Source: Synchiropus splendidus (lineage: Eukaryota > Chordata > Actinopteri > Syngnathiformes > Callionymidae). From it: 64,000 bases of DNA. Shown here piece after piece: positions 39,931-53,600 of the stretch. Under the pieces are notes generated by a model, which saw only the letters and a program-made list of their open reading frames with translations, searched no databases and was not told the DNA's origin. Made by a program: the position numbers and the translations under genes. The DNA lies in NCBI RefSeq assembly GCF_027744825.2, contig NC_071336.1, positions 21,784,501-21,848,500 of the forward strand. The letters are read 5' to 3'. Numbering within the stretch: the stretch's first letter is position 1; the number at the start of each line of letters is the position of its first letter.

Positions 39931-41509
39931 GTGATAATATAATAGTAATAATAATAATAATAATAAGATGAAGAAACAATAATAATAGAAGTAACTATGG
40001 GTTAAATGGGTGGGCAATTTCATATGCATAAAATAATAAAGAGGTCTGTTTTCAAAAAGGCACATGAATTGGTCTGGCTCACTCTGAAACAGCTGCTGGG
40101 GCCATGGACATGATGACAAGATGGGCAAGTGTATCATAAGAAGTGTATCAAAAAGCAGATTGTCAACTGCTTCGTAATGTCAGCTGGAAGTAGAAGCTTG
40201 AGATCCTCCCTGACCAGAATGAATAAACAAGCCCTTCCGTCGTTTCACCTGGATGTAACTAGAGAACTTTAGGAGAGATTCCAAACAAACCACAACTTCA
40301 GCTAACTTTTTGCCCAGTGGCAGACACTATGGTCCAAGTCTCTCTCTGAGTGAGACATCAAATGGAATCACACGGTCAGCTCGACGTAGATCCATCACCT
40401 GATCAAATATATTTTTCAACTCAAAGCTTCCCATGAGACTTCAGTCAAGAATATACAGTGCATGTACTCAATATTTCATTCATGAATTAAGATCATTCAG
40501 TATCATCATATTTCACTGATGTTCCTTTAAATGTTATCAAAATGTTGGGAGCTAAAAGCACTTGGATAGCGTATGTATTATCTTATGTATACTTCATTAA
40601 AGATATATTTGTGCTTTCAACCGTGCATGAATGTGCGCAAGAGTCGAGAAAAAGTGGAAGAAATCTTCTCTTTATTCAATACTAGTCTTCTGGCTGTTTA
40701 GTGTGTCAACATGTTGTGATGAGAAAGTTCCTTCTTTTCATGACAGTCTTGAGGCTATGACTGACAGTTATCTTCGTCGCTTCAGGTCATTTTCTCCTCA
40801 CATATCTACTGCTGGACATCATCAAGTGGTCAACTCCGGCCCGGATCGTCGTGGTGGCCTCAGTCGCTCACACTTGGACCAACCTTCGTCTGGACGACAT
40901 CAACAGCGAGCGTAGCTATGATCCCATGAAGGCTTACGGTCAGAGCAAGCTTGCCAACGTCCTGTTTGCACGCTCGCTCGCCAAACTGCTGCAAGGTCAG
41001 TGTCTCGAACAGAACTAGTCACTAGTGAGAAGGGTGGATCAGGGACAGCGGTTGCTGCAGCTCAGTGAATGAACGATCGTGCAGTGACTCACACTTGCCT
41101 GGCCAGATGATGCCAACTGGCTTTTGTTTGTGTGTGATGCAGGCACTGGTGTGAGTGTGTTCTCCTTGCACCCGGGGGTCGTGCAGTCGGACCTGTGGAG
41201 GCACCAACACCAGTGCATCCAGGTGGCAGTAAAGGTCTTCAGAATTTTCACCAAGACACCGGTGGAGGGGGCTCAGACCACCATCTTTTGTGCGGTGGAG
41301 CCTGGTCTGGAGAGTCGGAGTGGCGAATACTTCAGGTACTCACCGTTGCAGCTAATACTCCAGTACATATTCTCCGTGTTTTAAGTGTCGTTGCGACTGG
41401 TTTCAGTGACTGTGCTCCTGCCCGCTGCTCCACTGCTGCTTCTGACGACGCTCTGGCCCAAAGAATGTGGGATATCAGCTGTAACATGCTCGGCATCACC
41501 TGGAAGTAA
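35027..41509 (+). CDS. RDH11/12-like short-chain dehydrogenase, copy B
   Basis: A second retinol-dehydrogenase-type SDR, predicted NADP(H)-dependent. Exons 35027-35037, 35254-35369, 37681-37836, 37910-38014, 40786-40995, 41143-41335 and 41407-41509 give 297 residues. Exons 2-7 have exactly the lengths of copy A (116, 156, 105, 210, 193, 103), so the two are tandem duplicates. Seen: TGANTGIG (25-32), IIMACRD after beta-strand 2, [13 protein letters not shown], catalytic Ser155, Tyr180 and Lys184, the family's HPGVVQSDL, and C-terminal [15 protein letters not shown] and the other blocks are closer to human RDH12 than those of copy A. The first exon encodes only MYCR, chosen by phase and by the matching tiny exon in copy A; there is no N-terminal membrane anchor. 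All donors are GT. Intron 4 (2.8 kb) carries an (AAT)n tract. Confidence 0.9.
39804..39966. repeat. (AAT)n trinucleotide microsatellite
   Basis: About 160 bases dominated by AAT/ATA units, pure over roughly 39861-39930 and interrupted elsewhere. It lies in intron 4 of dehydrogenase copy B. Long tyrosine/leucine runs in translated frames across it are artefacts. Confidence 0.95.
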
Positions 41510-42349
41510 TGACTGGAGTGAACCACAAATGGCACCATCACTATTCAAACAGCACTGCTAAGCACTTTCATCAGAGCAATAACGCTGCAGTTAATGTTAG
41601 TGTACAATATGTAGTCTAGTGCAAGTCGCTGCCCGGCACCGCATCAGTTTTCTGGGAGCGATAAGAGTCACACTGCCTTCGTTGGATATTGCAGGTCTTA
41701 AATAGATAGTGTACAGGAACTTATGAAAATGTGGAAAGCAATCACCACCACCTTTTTTTCGGTGTAAGGAGAAGTTTTTGTTCTCAAAACAATGAAGTGT
41801 ATTTTTAAGGGACTGTAAAGTAAAAATGCTTTCTACTTTGTTCAAACTGAGAGATCAGCTATACCTTCATGGTTAAAGGATCCAAGCCTGTTTGCTGGTG
41901 TTTGCCAGTAGCTGTTTGTTTTGGAACTAGATGGTTTTGTACCCCCTTGTGAATTCCCTAACAGATTAAGAGACTATTTCAAGAACCTCATCTTTGGTTT
42001 GTGGGAGTGTCAGCCCACAGATAAACAAATACTCAACTTGTAGACACTTTTTTGTGATTACATTTTAATGCATTTTCCCAAAATGTTCAAGGATAGACAT
42101 GTCCCTACCAAGAGGTGTTAATCCATGTGTAAAACAGATCCACCATATACTAACTAAGCCATGATATATTGTTGAGTAGATTGTAAGGTTTGGCCGCAGT
42201 TCAAATTAGGTATTTTATCAGGTAGAACCGTTCAAGTTCATTCATTTTTTTTTGTGCAAAACAATCTTGAGACTACCTTTACTTAGCAAGATGGAGAGTT
42301 TTCCTTTCAGTGTATGTGACAGTATGTTTGTGTTTATATGTATTATATA

Positions 42350-42355
42350 AATAAA
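42350..42355 (+). terminator. Poly(A) signal of dehydrogenase copy B
   Basis: AATAAA about 840 bases past the copy B stop, followed by a TG-rich stretch (GGTTGGTGTTG). It is a plausible end of the transcript. Confidence 0.55.
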
Positions 42356-42374
42356 CCTGCTGTACTGGGTCATT

Positions 42375-43299
42375 GGTTGGTGTTGAATTTTCTGAAAGTA
42401 CACTGACAGGAGAAACTTAACAGTGCACTAGTATTATCGTGAACCAAGCCTTGCTGCTAGTCCTGCTATTTCAAATAGAGCATTCCCAGATTAGGGATAC
42501 ATACATTTGTATACAGGAAAAAAACACTCTGAGAGAGAAGCTAAATCTCAGTCACATGAATGCCTACACCAGAACAATGTGTCACGAGTGTGTGTTTTGC
42601 GACTGTGGGGGTGATTACAACTTTGCAGATCTGACATGAATACTGCTTGCTCTCTTGATAGATTATTTTGAAATTAATAAAAAAAAATCAATATATAATA
42701 TATTTTTTTACATCTTATTTAAAATGTCTGAAAATGTAAAACAATTTACTGGTGGTAAATACTTATTTGGTGAATATATATTTAGTGGTAAATATGTTTT
42801 TTTTATTTATTTTTTACATTAAATACCAAAGATATTTAAATCATTTCCGTGATCCCAGTGCCTGAGACAAAGGTCGACGCTTGGTGTGATTTTACAGTAG
42901 TAACAAGAAGTAAACCACATCAAAGAGGAGAAGGAAAGGGGGGGGGGGGAACTTCAGCCTCATGCTGTAGGACACACCCAAGGTGAAAGATATGCATGAT
43001 GATATTTGCTTTATGACAAGTTTGAGCCTGCCTAGTGATGCGAGGACATCCTGAGAAACAGAAAAGCCCTGTGAAAAATCAGGTGATTGGGATGCACCCA
43101 TGACCTCTGCATGTCACATGTCTTGGCTTGTCTCACAGCAGGGACTTGTGTGTTGTGTGTTGACCAGGATTAGTTGTGCTGCAGGTCGACAAAAAAGTGC
43201 TTTGAATGTTGCACTTTTACAACACACATAAACTGTTGTTTTTCCTTCATGCATATTTACATTTTCATCCTCAGTGATTAATGACTTTCATGTTGTCGA
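42375..43299. other. Intergenic region, copy B to sec61g
   Basis: About 0.9 kb with no gene. It is AT-rich at 42660-42830, has a G10 run near 42940-42950 and otherwise shows nothing distinctive. Confidence 0.5.
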
Positions 43300-43530
43300 G
43301 GTTTATGAAGGCGTCGCGCCAGTCACGCCCTCTCGGAAGCGCACTTCAGGGTTTTGTGGTTGTTTATGCAAATTTACTCCTGATCTATAGGTGTCGCTGC
43401 AGGAAACGACAGCTCGCTAGATATTTCCTGCGCACGCGCCAGTTAGATCTACGTCAGCGGTCCGCCAACAAACCTTCAGAGCGACGTGTCCGTCTCTTCT
43501 TCTCTTCTCGTCAGCCTCAGCCTTGACACG
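43300..43530 (+). promoter_or_regulatory. sec61g promoter and non-coding first exon
   Basis: A CpG-rich stretch precedes a clear 5' UTR donor (ACACG|GTAAGA, donor GT at 43531). It contains TGCGCACGCGCC (43429-43440), a near-consensus NRF-1 site, and TACGTCAG (about 43450), a CRE/ATF-like half site. A pyrimidine-rich TCTCTTCTTCTCTTCTCG block just before the donor resembles a TOP-like initiator context. Such elements fit a housekeeping gene; the start site is not fixed by sequence alone. Confidence 0.55.
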
Positions 43531-43856
43531 GTAAGAGCCGAGCTACTACATTAACAACAGTTTAAGGTTATGCGATGATGTTTAAGCATTGTTCTTGGTT
43601 TATTGTTGGTTAGTTCTGAATTTAGCGTTTTGGCTTAACAGTTTATTACAGCGATCAGAAGTCGGGGTTACTCCACGACAACTATCTTCATAACTATGCG
43701 TCTTATTTGAATGCTACCGCGCAGAAATGTGTTTGGGATGACATATACTGTTCATGTTAACAATGCAGTCGGTCGTTGTGGCTTTTGGCGATCAAATCTC
43801 TGATCTGTTGAAGTCAACGTCAGCACTGTTAGCAACCCAATGCTAACTGCTGCTAA

Positions 43857-44875
<1,019 letters not shown>

Positions 44876-44975
44876 ACGCTGGTCCGATATGGGACTTTCT
44901 GGAATGGTGTTATTGGGCTGGAGACTGAAGAGATGACATTTATACCTTCTGTGGACATTTGTATTACATGATGTA

Positions 44976-44981
44976 AATAAA
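44976..44981 (+). terminator. Poly(A) signal of sec61g
   Basis: AATAAA lies 101 bases after the sec61g stop and is followed by a TTTGTTTGTTTT element. It gives the short 3' UTR usual for this gene. Confidence 0.85.
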
Positions 44982-45139
44982 AAACAACCAAAAGCTCGAT
45001 TTGTTTGTTTTATAGAGATTCATAACTGCCTGTGACTGTGTGGTCATGTTGAGTTGCAAGCGTTGTCAGAAAAGTGAGAAAGGTTGTTTCTGCCACCTTG
45101 TGGTGAGATGCCACAACAGCAGTTATAATAATATACAGC

Positions 45140-45145
45140 TTTATT
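45140..45145 (-). terminator. Possible poly(A) signal of the minus-strand gene
   Basis: AATAAA on the minus strand, about 630 bases downstream of the stop codon of the putative terminal exon at 45774-45928. It faces the end of sec61g, making a tail-to-tail arrangement. Its use depends on that gene being real. Confidence 0.3.
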
Positions 45146-45773
45146 CAGATAGGGCTTCTTAGAACGCTGTTCACAAAGTGCTTTAAAAGAAAAGTCAGAT
45201 TGGTGTCTGAAGAAGCATTGCAGCAGAGGAAGGGGTGATAAAGGCTGAGAAGATGTTTTCAAAAAATATACTAGGAGAAAGTGGTAAAACTCCTGGACAC
45301 ATCATATTGGGAGGTGAGATGAAAAGGCCACATACAGACACATTGTCACTCATCAGAGTGGCTATTGCGTTCACTCATGCAGATGTCGAAGATGACCACC
45401 TCTTTCACCACAGACTCATAGTTTGATTCCCAAGAAGAAGAGGAACCTTTGTTGGGAAGAAAGGAGACAAGAAACAACACAGTGACATTGTCAGTCTCAA
45501 CAATATATCTCAGTGCTGTAGGAAATGGAGACACATTTCCAGATTTACACTTAAAATTTCTGCACCACTATAAGACAGAAACTCGTACAATCCTTTGAAA
45601 ATGAAAGCTGAAAACCAGAAGAAATGCAGTCCGATACAATGAAGCTCGTCCACAGGAAACACACAGAGAAAATCCATTTCCTTTGGAAGACTTGCTGAAA
45701 GGGGGATAGCATTCTTGTCAGTCAGAAAAAAGGCGATAGCGTTTGACCATCTAGTGAAAGGCACGGCGGACAA

Positions 45774-48497
45774 TCACTTGGTGGTGAGACTCTCAGTAGA
45801 GATGCCCATGCACCATATGAGAGGTTGGTCCGTTGTCACGGTTACAGTCTTCCTGGCTTCTCCCGGGGCCACTGGCTCATAGGTGTTGGAGGTGCTGACC
45901 AGTTCCCCGAACTTCAGGATCTGGTTATCTGGAAACAAGGAAAGAGAAAACATCATCAATTCAAATTTTGTAGTTCATGCTTCCTGGCTAGACTGACTCA
46001 ATGAAGATGGGATAAGTATAAAAGTCTGTTGACACTGTCATTGAAAAAGGTGCAGCGCTAAATGAAAAAAAACTATTCAATGCCTTTTGTCTTCCACACT
46101 GTAACTGAAGGTCCTCAAGTTCCATGGTGAGAATTTAGTCGTACACAGCCGATTATATTTCCGATTTTAGGTTGTTTTAAGGCAGTGGTGGCTGAAGTGT
46201 GAGAAAGTGCATTTCATAAATCCCTCTTTGATCAGTTCCCATGGAAGAGAACATAGGGCCGGATGTTTATGATTGCCTTTTTCTTGCCAGCATACATTTA
46301 CCAATCTAAAATTGCCAATTAATTTAGCTCCAGCTTCAAAAGGGAAAAAAAAGGCGGTGTGTGGTTACTGAGCTGTGAAGGGAATACAATCATTTGGAGC
46401 CAGTCTGGACACAAACACTGGCTGGAACACACCATCCCGGTAGGTAATGAAGTGCTAACAAATTCGCTCAAAGCAAATCTGCCACTAATAGGAAGAAGGA
46501 AGTCAAATATGCACTTTTTAATGATCCATTTTCTAAGAGCTTCGAACTCCTCCATCCCCATGAGCATTTTTGTTTGTTTCCCCATTTCAAACGTCAGGGA
46601 ACATCTGCTGAAGGAACGTCTCTGTTTACACCAGCGCGTAATGTTAAGTCTGACACTACTTTTTTACTCACAGCGACGATTAAGGGATTCATTGCTGAGG
46701 ATAAACACAACACTGACTTCCAGTGACCAAACCACAAGCGGCAAACGAAATAAAGTTGCTGGGTGAGAGGAGCCGGGAGAAAAAAAAAACCAAAAAAACA
46801 AAAACAAAAACAACCACAAGTGCTGACTCACACGCCATCACCAAAGCAGCTACTTTACGACCAATGTCGAGATCGAATCAGGACACCACAAGGCAATTTC
46901 TACTGGCGCTCATGATGACTCCGGAAAACCAAACTATGAGAACCAGTATACATGCACTCAACGAACACTGATTCAACTTAGAAAAAAAAAAAAAAAAAGA
47001 AAAAAAAAAAGAAAGACAATCTTAGGTTCCATTCCGCAAGTTGCTTGTCATAAAGCCGTATACCAACAATATTTTTTTGGTAGTTTAATTTTTACAGGTT
47101 TAACATTCAATCAGATCTACAGTGGTACCTCGGTTCTCGACCACAATCCGTTCCAGACGGCTGTTTGAGAAGCGATTTGTCTGAAATCTGAATCGATTTT
47201 TCCCATTACAACTAATGGAAAAAGAAATCATGCGTTCCAAGCCTTAAAATAGTCTTTTGTAGGAGTGAATGTAGAGTGTCTGCTGCAGGTGCGCTGTTCC
47301 TCTATGTGTGTGGCCGCTGCATGTGGGAGGGGTTGCAGAGTGAGTGACGTCTCTCCAGAAGTGAAGAGGTGCCCGGTGCGTGTCCAGCTCTGAATGTGCG
47401 CTTCTGTGCAGTTTGGCTGTGACAAAGTCATAAACCAAGTAAGGCTCTGTCCCAGACTCGCCTCATCCCTGTCCCAGCTCCAGCCCACAACAGGACATCA
47501 AACCCTGGAGTGCGCGCTCCAGCCTCAGAGGTGTCGAGGAGCACCTCCCCTGTGACACTCTACCACGGTCCAGTGCGGAGACAGGAAAGGTTTTACACCT
47601 CAATATGAAGAAAAAACAGTCAGTAAATGTAGCTAACGGGACACGTTTGCATACAGAGGCTGCGTTGTACACAATAACAAAGCACGTCGGGGGTCAGCTG
47701 ATCTGTCCGCACGCATTGTTTTTTTTTGCGCTTTTTCGGGGGTGTTTGAGTTCTGGATTTTCGTTGAAATCCGAAGCAAAAACATCTCGAAATTTTTGTT
47801 CGAATTCCGAGACGTTCGAGAACCAAGGTACCACTGTGTTTGCATATTTATGCATTTATTTACAGCACTTTTGATATGACAGTAGTTGAGCTGCTTTTGA
47901 TACGACCCAGTGTGTACCAAGTAGTGGTCATTCTTCTTTCTCCAGATTGACGGAAGAACCAGACTCTATTGTTCTTGGTATAAATCTATTCAGGCCTAGA
48001 AAGAAGAAACACTTCAGCATCAACTGTTGCTGCATGAGTGCCTTGTAAAACGTACTGAACCTCCAATAGCAGGGTATTACCAAAAATCAGAAAATACTTT
48101 CAAAGCCCAACTCATGCAGACGGTTCAACATTTTGAGGCGATAAATGTTTGTAGTAGATTTGCTTTCAAAATGAAAACATGAACAGCCATTCAATGTTGA
48201 AACGGCAGTGCGTAATGTCGTCAGAAGGTGGCAGTGCAGACACATTCTGTCGTTGCCTATTTAAAAGAAATATACTACAGTAGCATACAATCCAGTTTAA
48301 TAGTGACTCTGTAAAGGAGTGACATTGTAAAGAAAACCAGCTGTAGACTCTTTCACTGCATACGTTCTTGGTACCTTCAGTTATTTTCATCAAGGACTTC
48401 AGTGCAGAGGCAGCAGAGGCTGCTGACGGCACCAGCACACGTCCTGTTGTTGTTATTTCTCCTCTTTCATCAGAAATGGCGACTGTTTCTCCACCAT
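45774..48497 (-). CDS. 3' end of an unidentified minus-strand gene (two putative exons)
   Basis: I do not recognise this gene. The putative terminal exon is 45774-45928: a very good acceptor (TTTCTCTTTCCTTGTTTCCAG) leads into an open frame beginning [18 protein letters not shown] and ending in a stop at 45774. The putative preceding exon is 48375-48497: acceptor TTCTGCTTCAG, donor GAAG|GTACCA, frame including [20 protein letters not shown] and ending LKSLMKITE. The first ends in phase 1 and the second starts with two bases, so they join in frame (ITE-D-NQILKF). No transmembrane segment or known domain is visible in the roughly 90 residues. The intron holds transposon copy 2. An overlapping plus-strand open stretch (48381-48627) is the competing reading of the second exon. 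Transcript evidence would decide. Confidence 0.4.
47120..47836 (-). mobile_element. Non-autonomous DNA transposon, pogo/Tigger-like, copy 2 (inverted)
   Basis: The same terminal sequence CAGTGGTACCTCGG starts this copy and GGTACCACTG ends it. The left flank is TA (47118-47119); the right flank is TG, consistent with a mutated TA duplication. The interior is the reverse complement of copy 1 (21312-21988) with about 40 extra bases. There is no transposase. It sits between the two putative exons of the minus-strand gene. Confidence 0.85.
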
Positions 48498-50429
48498 CTG
48501 AAGCAGAACCATCATCTCATTTCCATTTTCCCCTCATCAGTGTCATTGGAGTTCAAGTGGATTCGGAAAACACAGAGGGATTAAGGGCCCCAAGTGTCTC
48601 CGCCACAGACGGAACTAATTGGTCTAGGTGAGGTTTTGTCTCCACTTTGCCATAATGTAGGTCTCATTCATATTTCTGTTTCCTTTAAACATCCAGTCTT
48701 TGTACCTGCACCAGTGCAGCAGGTAATGAAAGATTCATGCACTGCTGCTCTGAAGTTTGAACTGTTGTTTTGATTGTAAACAAGAGATTATAGCCTACTT
48801 TATCACGGCTTCTTTGTGCTGTTATCTTCTGCTGAGTTGCACTGTTTAACTTATAACCTGTTATTCATTATCACATATCTATGATCGGACAAACTCTGTC
48901 CTGTTTGAGTTTAAGGTTTATGTCATAGACATACTGGTTACCTGGATGACACTTCAGTTCTATGAGTACATCTCCACAGCATAGTTTTGTTCATTTAAAT
49001 TTTACTTACTTATGATACAGTTCAATTTTTCGTCTCTGTAAAATTCAATTTCTCTTTAACTTACTCAAATACACCATATTTTCAGCATGTTAAAAATGCA
49101 GCATTTGTTGCAGTGTGTAGTATAATATTCAGATCATTCATATTTCAGTGCTTTTTGTCAACAGTTTTAAAAAAAAATATGACTGATCTTACACCACTGG
49201 GATTAATTTGTGAAATGAATTTGGTTTAAACATACTGCTATTTTGAAAAAAATAATTTGTATTCAGTTAAAGTGTGCTTTGAATTGCTAAGGTTGATTAT
49301 TTTTAAAACCTACCATTGTGTACAGAATGATCACATAAACTTGAGAAGATGCTCACTGATAACTATATAGAATTGTTCATGGTTACGCTCTTCTATGTGA
49401 AAACTCAAATCACACAGGGATTGTGTCCCTACCAAAGCAGAAACAAGTGTCTTTGCCACTGTATATACTGATTGTACATATTACATGTATATTTAACAAA
49501 TGCAACCTTAATCTAAAACAATATTTCCAGTGAAAATAAGCTTTAAATAATGGGATATTACGATAAAAACACTTGACCTCCTGATTTAATTGATGCAAAT
49601 GATATAAAATTGACTATAGTCTGCAGCAGCCACCCGAACGCCCACATTTCGCCGGACAATTACTCACTTCACATCAGCCATTCTAGTAATGCAGGACGTC
49701 GGCTTCCACGTCAGAACTATTAAACTCTGGTTTAGAAACACCCAAGCAACAGCAATGCACGTCAAGAGAACATTCTTTTCAATGAGGTGAAATTTCAGAA
49801 TTAGCCTTTTCACACAAAAGTGTGACGGCGGTGCAGATAATCTGTTTTCTTAAATTGAGCAAAAAAAAAACAAATTGAACCCCATCATCCAGTTCATGCA
49901 GTGTGTGATAGCTTACGCCTCAGGAACACATTTTATTTTTTTGTTTTTTTACAAATGTGCGGTAATGATAGAAGGCCCACAACACAAAGACAGGAAAGAA
50001 TGAAGCAAATCGTTGCCCACAGGAGTCCACACGCAGATCAACCAGGGACACAAAAGTGGTCGATGCTGCTTGAGAGAGTGACAGGCAAGGCATGGTATTA
50101 GAGCAGAAGGACTCATAAACAAAAATAAACACACTGGAGTTAATAATTGAGGGGCGACAGAACCGCTGACGCTCTGCAGTGTTTGTATGAAAGCGCTGTC
50201 AAACTGTGTTAAACGGCCGGAGAAAAGTCACTCCCCAGCAGGACCTGTACTGGTTGGATGATGTGGAGACAATGTCACAACAAATTGTCAAAAGGTATGA
50301 GTATATTAAGATGCATTTGTGTTCATAAATGGCGAGTATTTTGGATTTATAACAGTGTATATTATGGTGCAAACACAAAACAATTTCGCAGATAATGTTT
50401 AAAAAATATATATAGTTGGAATTCACTTT

Positions 50430-50625
50430 TTTTGACAGAATATTAAACACTGGTGGGGCCACTTCCTCCGCCACTTGAGGCAGCACAGCACCATGGGAGG
50501 TGGACATTGTGGCCGCTACATCGAAAACAATTTTTGTCTCCATCACATGCACAAGTTCAGACACGGACTCACACAGCTTTTAGATGGCTTCATTAGTAAT
50601 CCCGTCCTCAAAGCTGATACCGATC
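50430..50625 (-). pseudogene. Degenerate reading frame, unidentified
   Basis: Read on the minus strand, one frame runs IGISFEDGITNEAI, a TAA stop at 50580-50582, then KLCESVSELVHVMETKIV and on through VLPQVAEEVAPPVFNILSK. The character is the same on both sides of the stop. The composition looks like former protein-coding sequence, either a decayed retrocopy or part of a mobile-element protein. I could not assign a family, and there are no clear splice borders. Confidence 0.3.
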
Positions 50626-53600
50626 GATCGCGGCCAACATCGCTGAAGGGACCAAAATGAGCGTTGCACCCTCAATGTGATAACAATGGAGATGTTTGCT
50701 GCCTGTAATTGCATTTCCATTGCCACAGCTGAAAGGACCCATCAGCCATACGTAAGCCGTATTTACACAACAAATTACCCCGGAGAGCAGCGGGTGTGGG
50801 GGAGAGAGGAGACTCGCACACACTCAAAATGCAGTGGGCTGGCAAAGAGGGGAATTATGGGTGTCAAGAGTTGGTTTTGGAAGGAAGAGAGGACATTATT
50901 TCCAAGAGTTCCGTTGTTCTCAGAAGGGTTAGACATGATCCCAAATGTCCTTGCTATAATGTGTTTTTCACTTGATCATGGAGCACTTGTAAAGACTTGA
51001 GTAATAAGAAATCACCGACACACAACAATGAAAAATAAAGACCCTTTATGAAGTTGTCTGCACGTGTTGGAGCACCCTCTAGAGGAGACTTCCACACAGC
51101 CCTCAAACAATTCTAATTGATGAGACTCCACTCCTGCAAGGCGGCAGGCCGTGATGCTTAAAGCGTGTGCCGCACGCCGCGCTTACAAAAAAAAAAGCAT
51201 CTGCTGGCCGTGGTTGTAAGTCTAAGACTCTGGTTCAGCGTTGGTTTGAGCTGTGTCATCAAGTGTGATTTAAAGTTGGTTCAGTGTTTCCGATCATCTT
51301 AACCAAAGGTGCATAATGTATCTCATAAGAAAACAGCTATAGAGTCACTTCAATTCAGCAGATTGCCTCAACAAACCGCTGCTCTTGAACTTTGACCCAC
51401 TTAAACACAAACATGTTCTTCATTGATTTTGGAGACAGATTCCTGCAAAGCATAGACCACCACTCACTATCATAGTTTGTTTTTGTCTGTCTCAGTGTCA
51501 CACAGGTGACCAGGTCACTAGCGCCCTCACCTGTCTGTCTTAAGGACATCTCCATCAGTACCAAACAAACTGTTGCAAACATAGAGCACCCAAATGATCA
51601 CACCTGTGTTACTGTGTGACATTTAAAAACCCAAAGTATTTTTAAACGATTTACACGGCAACATTATCACCTCTCATTATCTTTTTCCAAAACCAGTTCA
51701 TGATTTTTATTTTCTTGAATGGATGACAAAATGTTTATTCGTCTTATGAAATGCCCTGCGTCTGCAGAGGGTCCCTATACTGTGGGAGATGTCCTGCCTG
51801 GATCGTGTACACTGCACCTTGGTGAGTCGGGAGACTACAGACCAGTGACATGATGAATACCCTGGAGACACTACAAAGTAGTAATAAAAGCTTCATGAAA
51901 CAGTGTCCTCATTTCAGAGCTCAGCCGGAGGCGGGCTCTCATTAAAAAAAAAATTAAAAAAAAAAAAAAAATAATAATAATTTTAGCAGAGTGTGCCATC
52001 GAGTAGCCACTGAAAATAAGGTCACTGTTTCATGAAGCCTCCTAAGCCCAGCACCACCAACAGTGGAGCAGCCCTGGAATATGGACCCACTCCAGTTTGC
52101 TCAACTGTGTCTATTCCCACCTGAACACGCGGCTTTCAATACCATCCACCCGAGTCTACTGTGGTGAGAACCTGACAGTGGCGCCTTGTGACCTGAATTG
52201 TGACCTAATTCGGCAGCAACCCACAGTGTGCATGATTAAAACAGCGTCTCTGACAAGAAGGTCAGCAACTTGTTCTTAGGCTCTCTGATGATGTCACTTG
52301 AATAGACACATTTCTTTGTTCAGCTGGATCTCAGGCACAAATGAAGGCCCTCCAGGAGGGTCCAGAACACAGTCACCTAAAATCCATCCGGCAGCTGTGG
52401 GTGATTTTTCTATGTCGGAAGATTAAGCAGGTACATCAGTGGGAGAGGCCTATTGAGAGCAGTTACCAGAAGCAGAAGTGTTTGAGGAGAGAAACCATCA
52501 CTGATGCTGGAATCTTGTTCTCCACACTGTTGGTGTATTTGACCTTTCTCTTTCTCAGCTTCCACCTGAATAGGCCTGCATTTTCAGGTTAAGAAGCTCC
52601 TTGCTGTTTCCAGTGACCCAGAGTTTATTCTTGGGAAAGGTTGGCAGAGAAATTCACAGTGTCTAAAGCAACAATTTTCAGAGACTCTAACAGCAAGTGA
52701 TAATCACAACAATAGCATTGCTATCTATATCACCAGCGAGAAATGAATTCCATTTCCTCAAATCCCTCCAATTACGTAGACTGACCTTAAACCACGGTGT
52801 GCTACTGAAAAGCCATTGAACCCAATTAAAGCAAACCAATGCTGAATATAGCCAAATATGACATTTAAAATGTATCTGGGAGAAATAAGTATTAAAGGAC
52901 TTCAAATGTTCGGGTGATAACATGCAGCTCTACTTCAGGCCACGCAATTGTGTGCACACAGCGCCCGACTTCAATAAAGAGTCGTCTCATCTCACCACCT
53001 GACATTCTCTTTATATTGAAGCCTTTTTATCGAACTTGACACAAGCGGAGGCGTGAGCTAGCAGTGTTGGCACCATCTGCTTTGCAATGATAGCCAATTC
53101 TATTAAACGTTTATGATGCCGCCGCCCCGACGGCTGCTGCGGGCTTTTTCAGCTGAGTTTTAGAGAACAATGTTCCAGCTTAACTTGACCTTCATAATGC
53201 ATTCTCTGGTGGTACACAGTCATTCAGGAGAGTCAGGTTCAACCAGGCATGATTACCCGTGATGTGTTTTGATAACACAGCCACATTGCACGCTGTAGTC
53301 ATCGGCTTTGTGCTCAGAGAGATGGAGGGGTATTAGCGGACGGATGTGTTTGAGAAAATGATACAGTGATGAAAGCTGTAATGTGGCTGCCGCTCTGTTT
53401 TTTTTCAGAAGAGGTCACAGCTATTGCATGTTTTGACCCAGAATATGCTAAATTGTGAGCAAGCGCTTCTCTTCTCTGCCTCTCCACTGGGGGTACAAGC
53501 AGTGAAGTTGTTCCTCAGCCCCCTGAGTGTGATGTCGACAGCATTTGATATGTACAACGGACTCCCTCCTGCTGCCACGTTAGACCTCTCTCGAATATAT

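Noticed and set aside
39715..40137. A 140-codon minus-strand frame rich in leucine and tyrosine
   Set aside because: It is the translation of the (AAT)n microsatellite.
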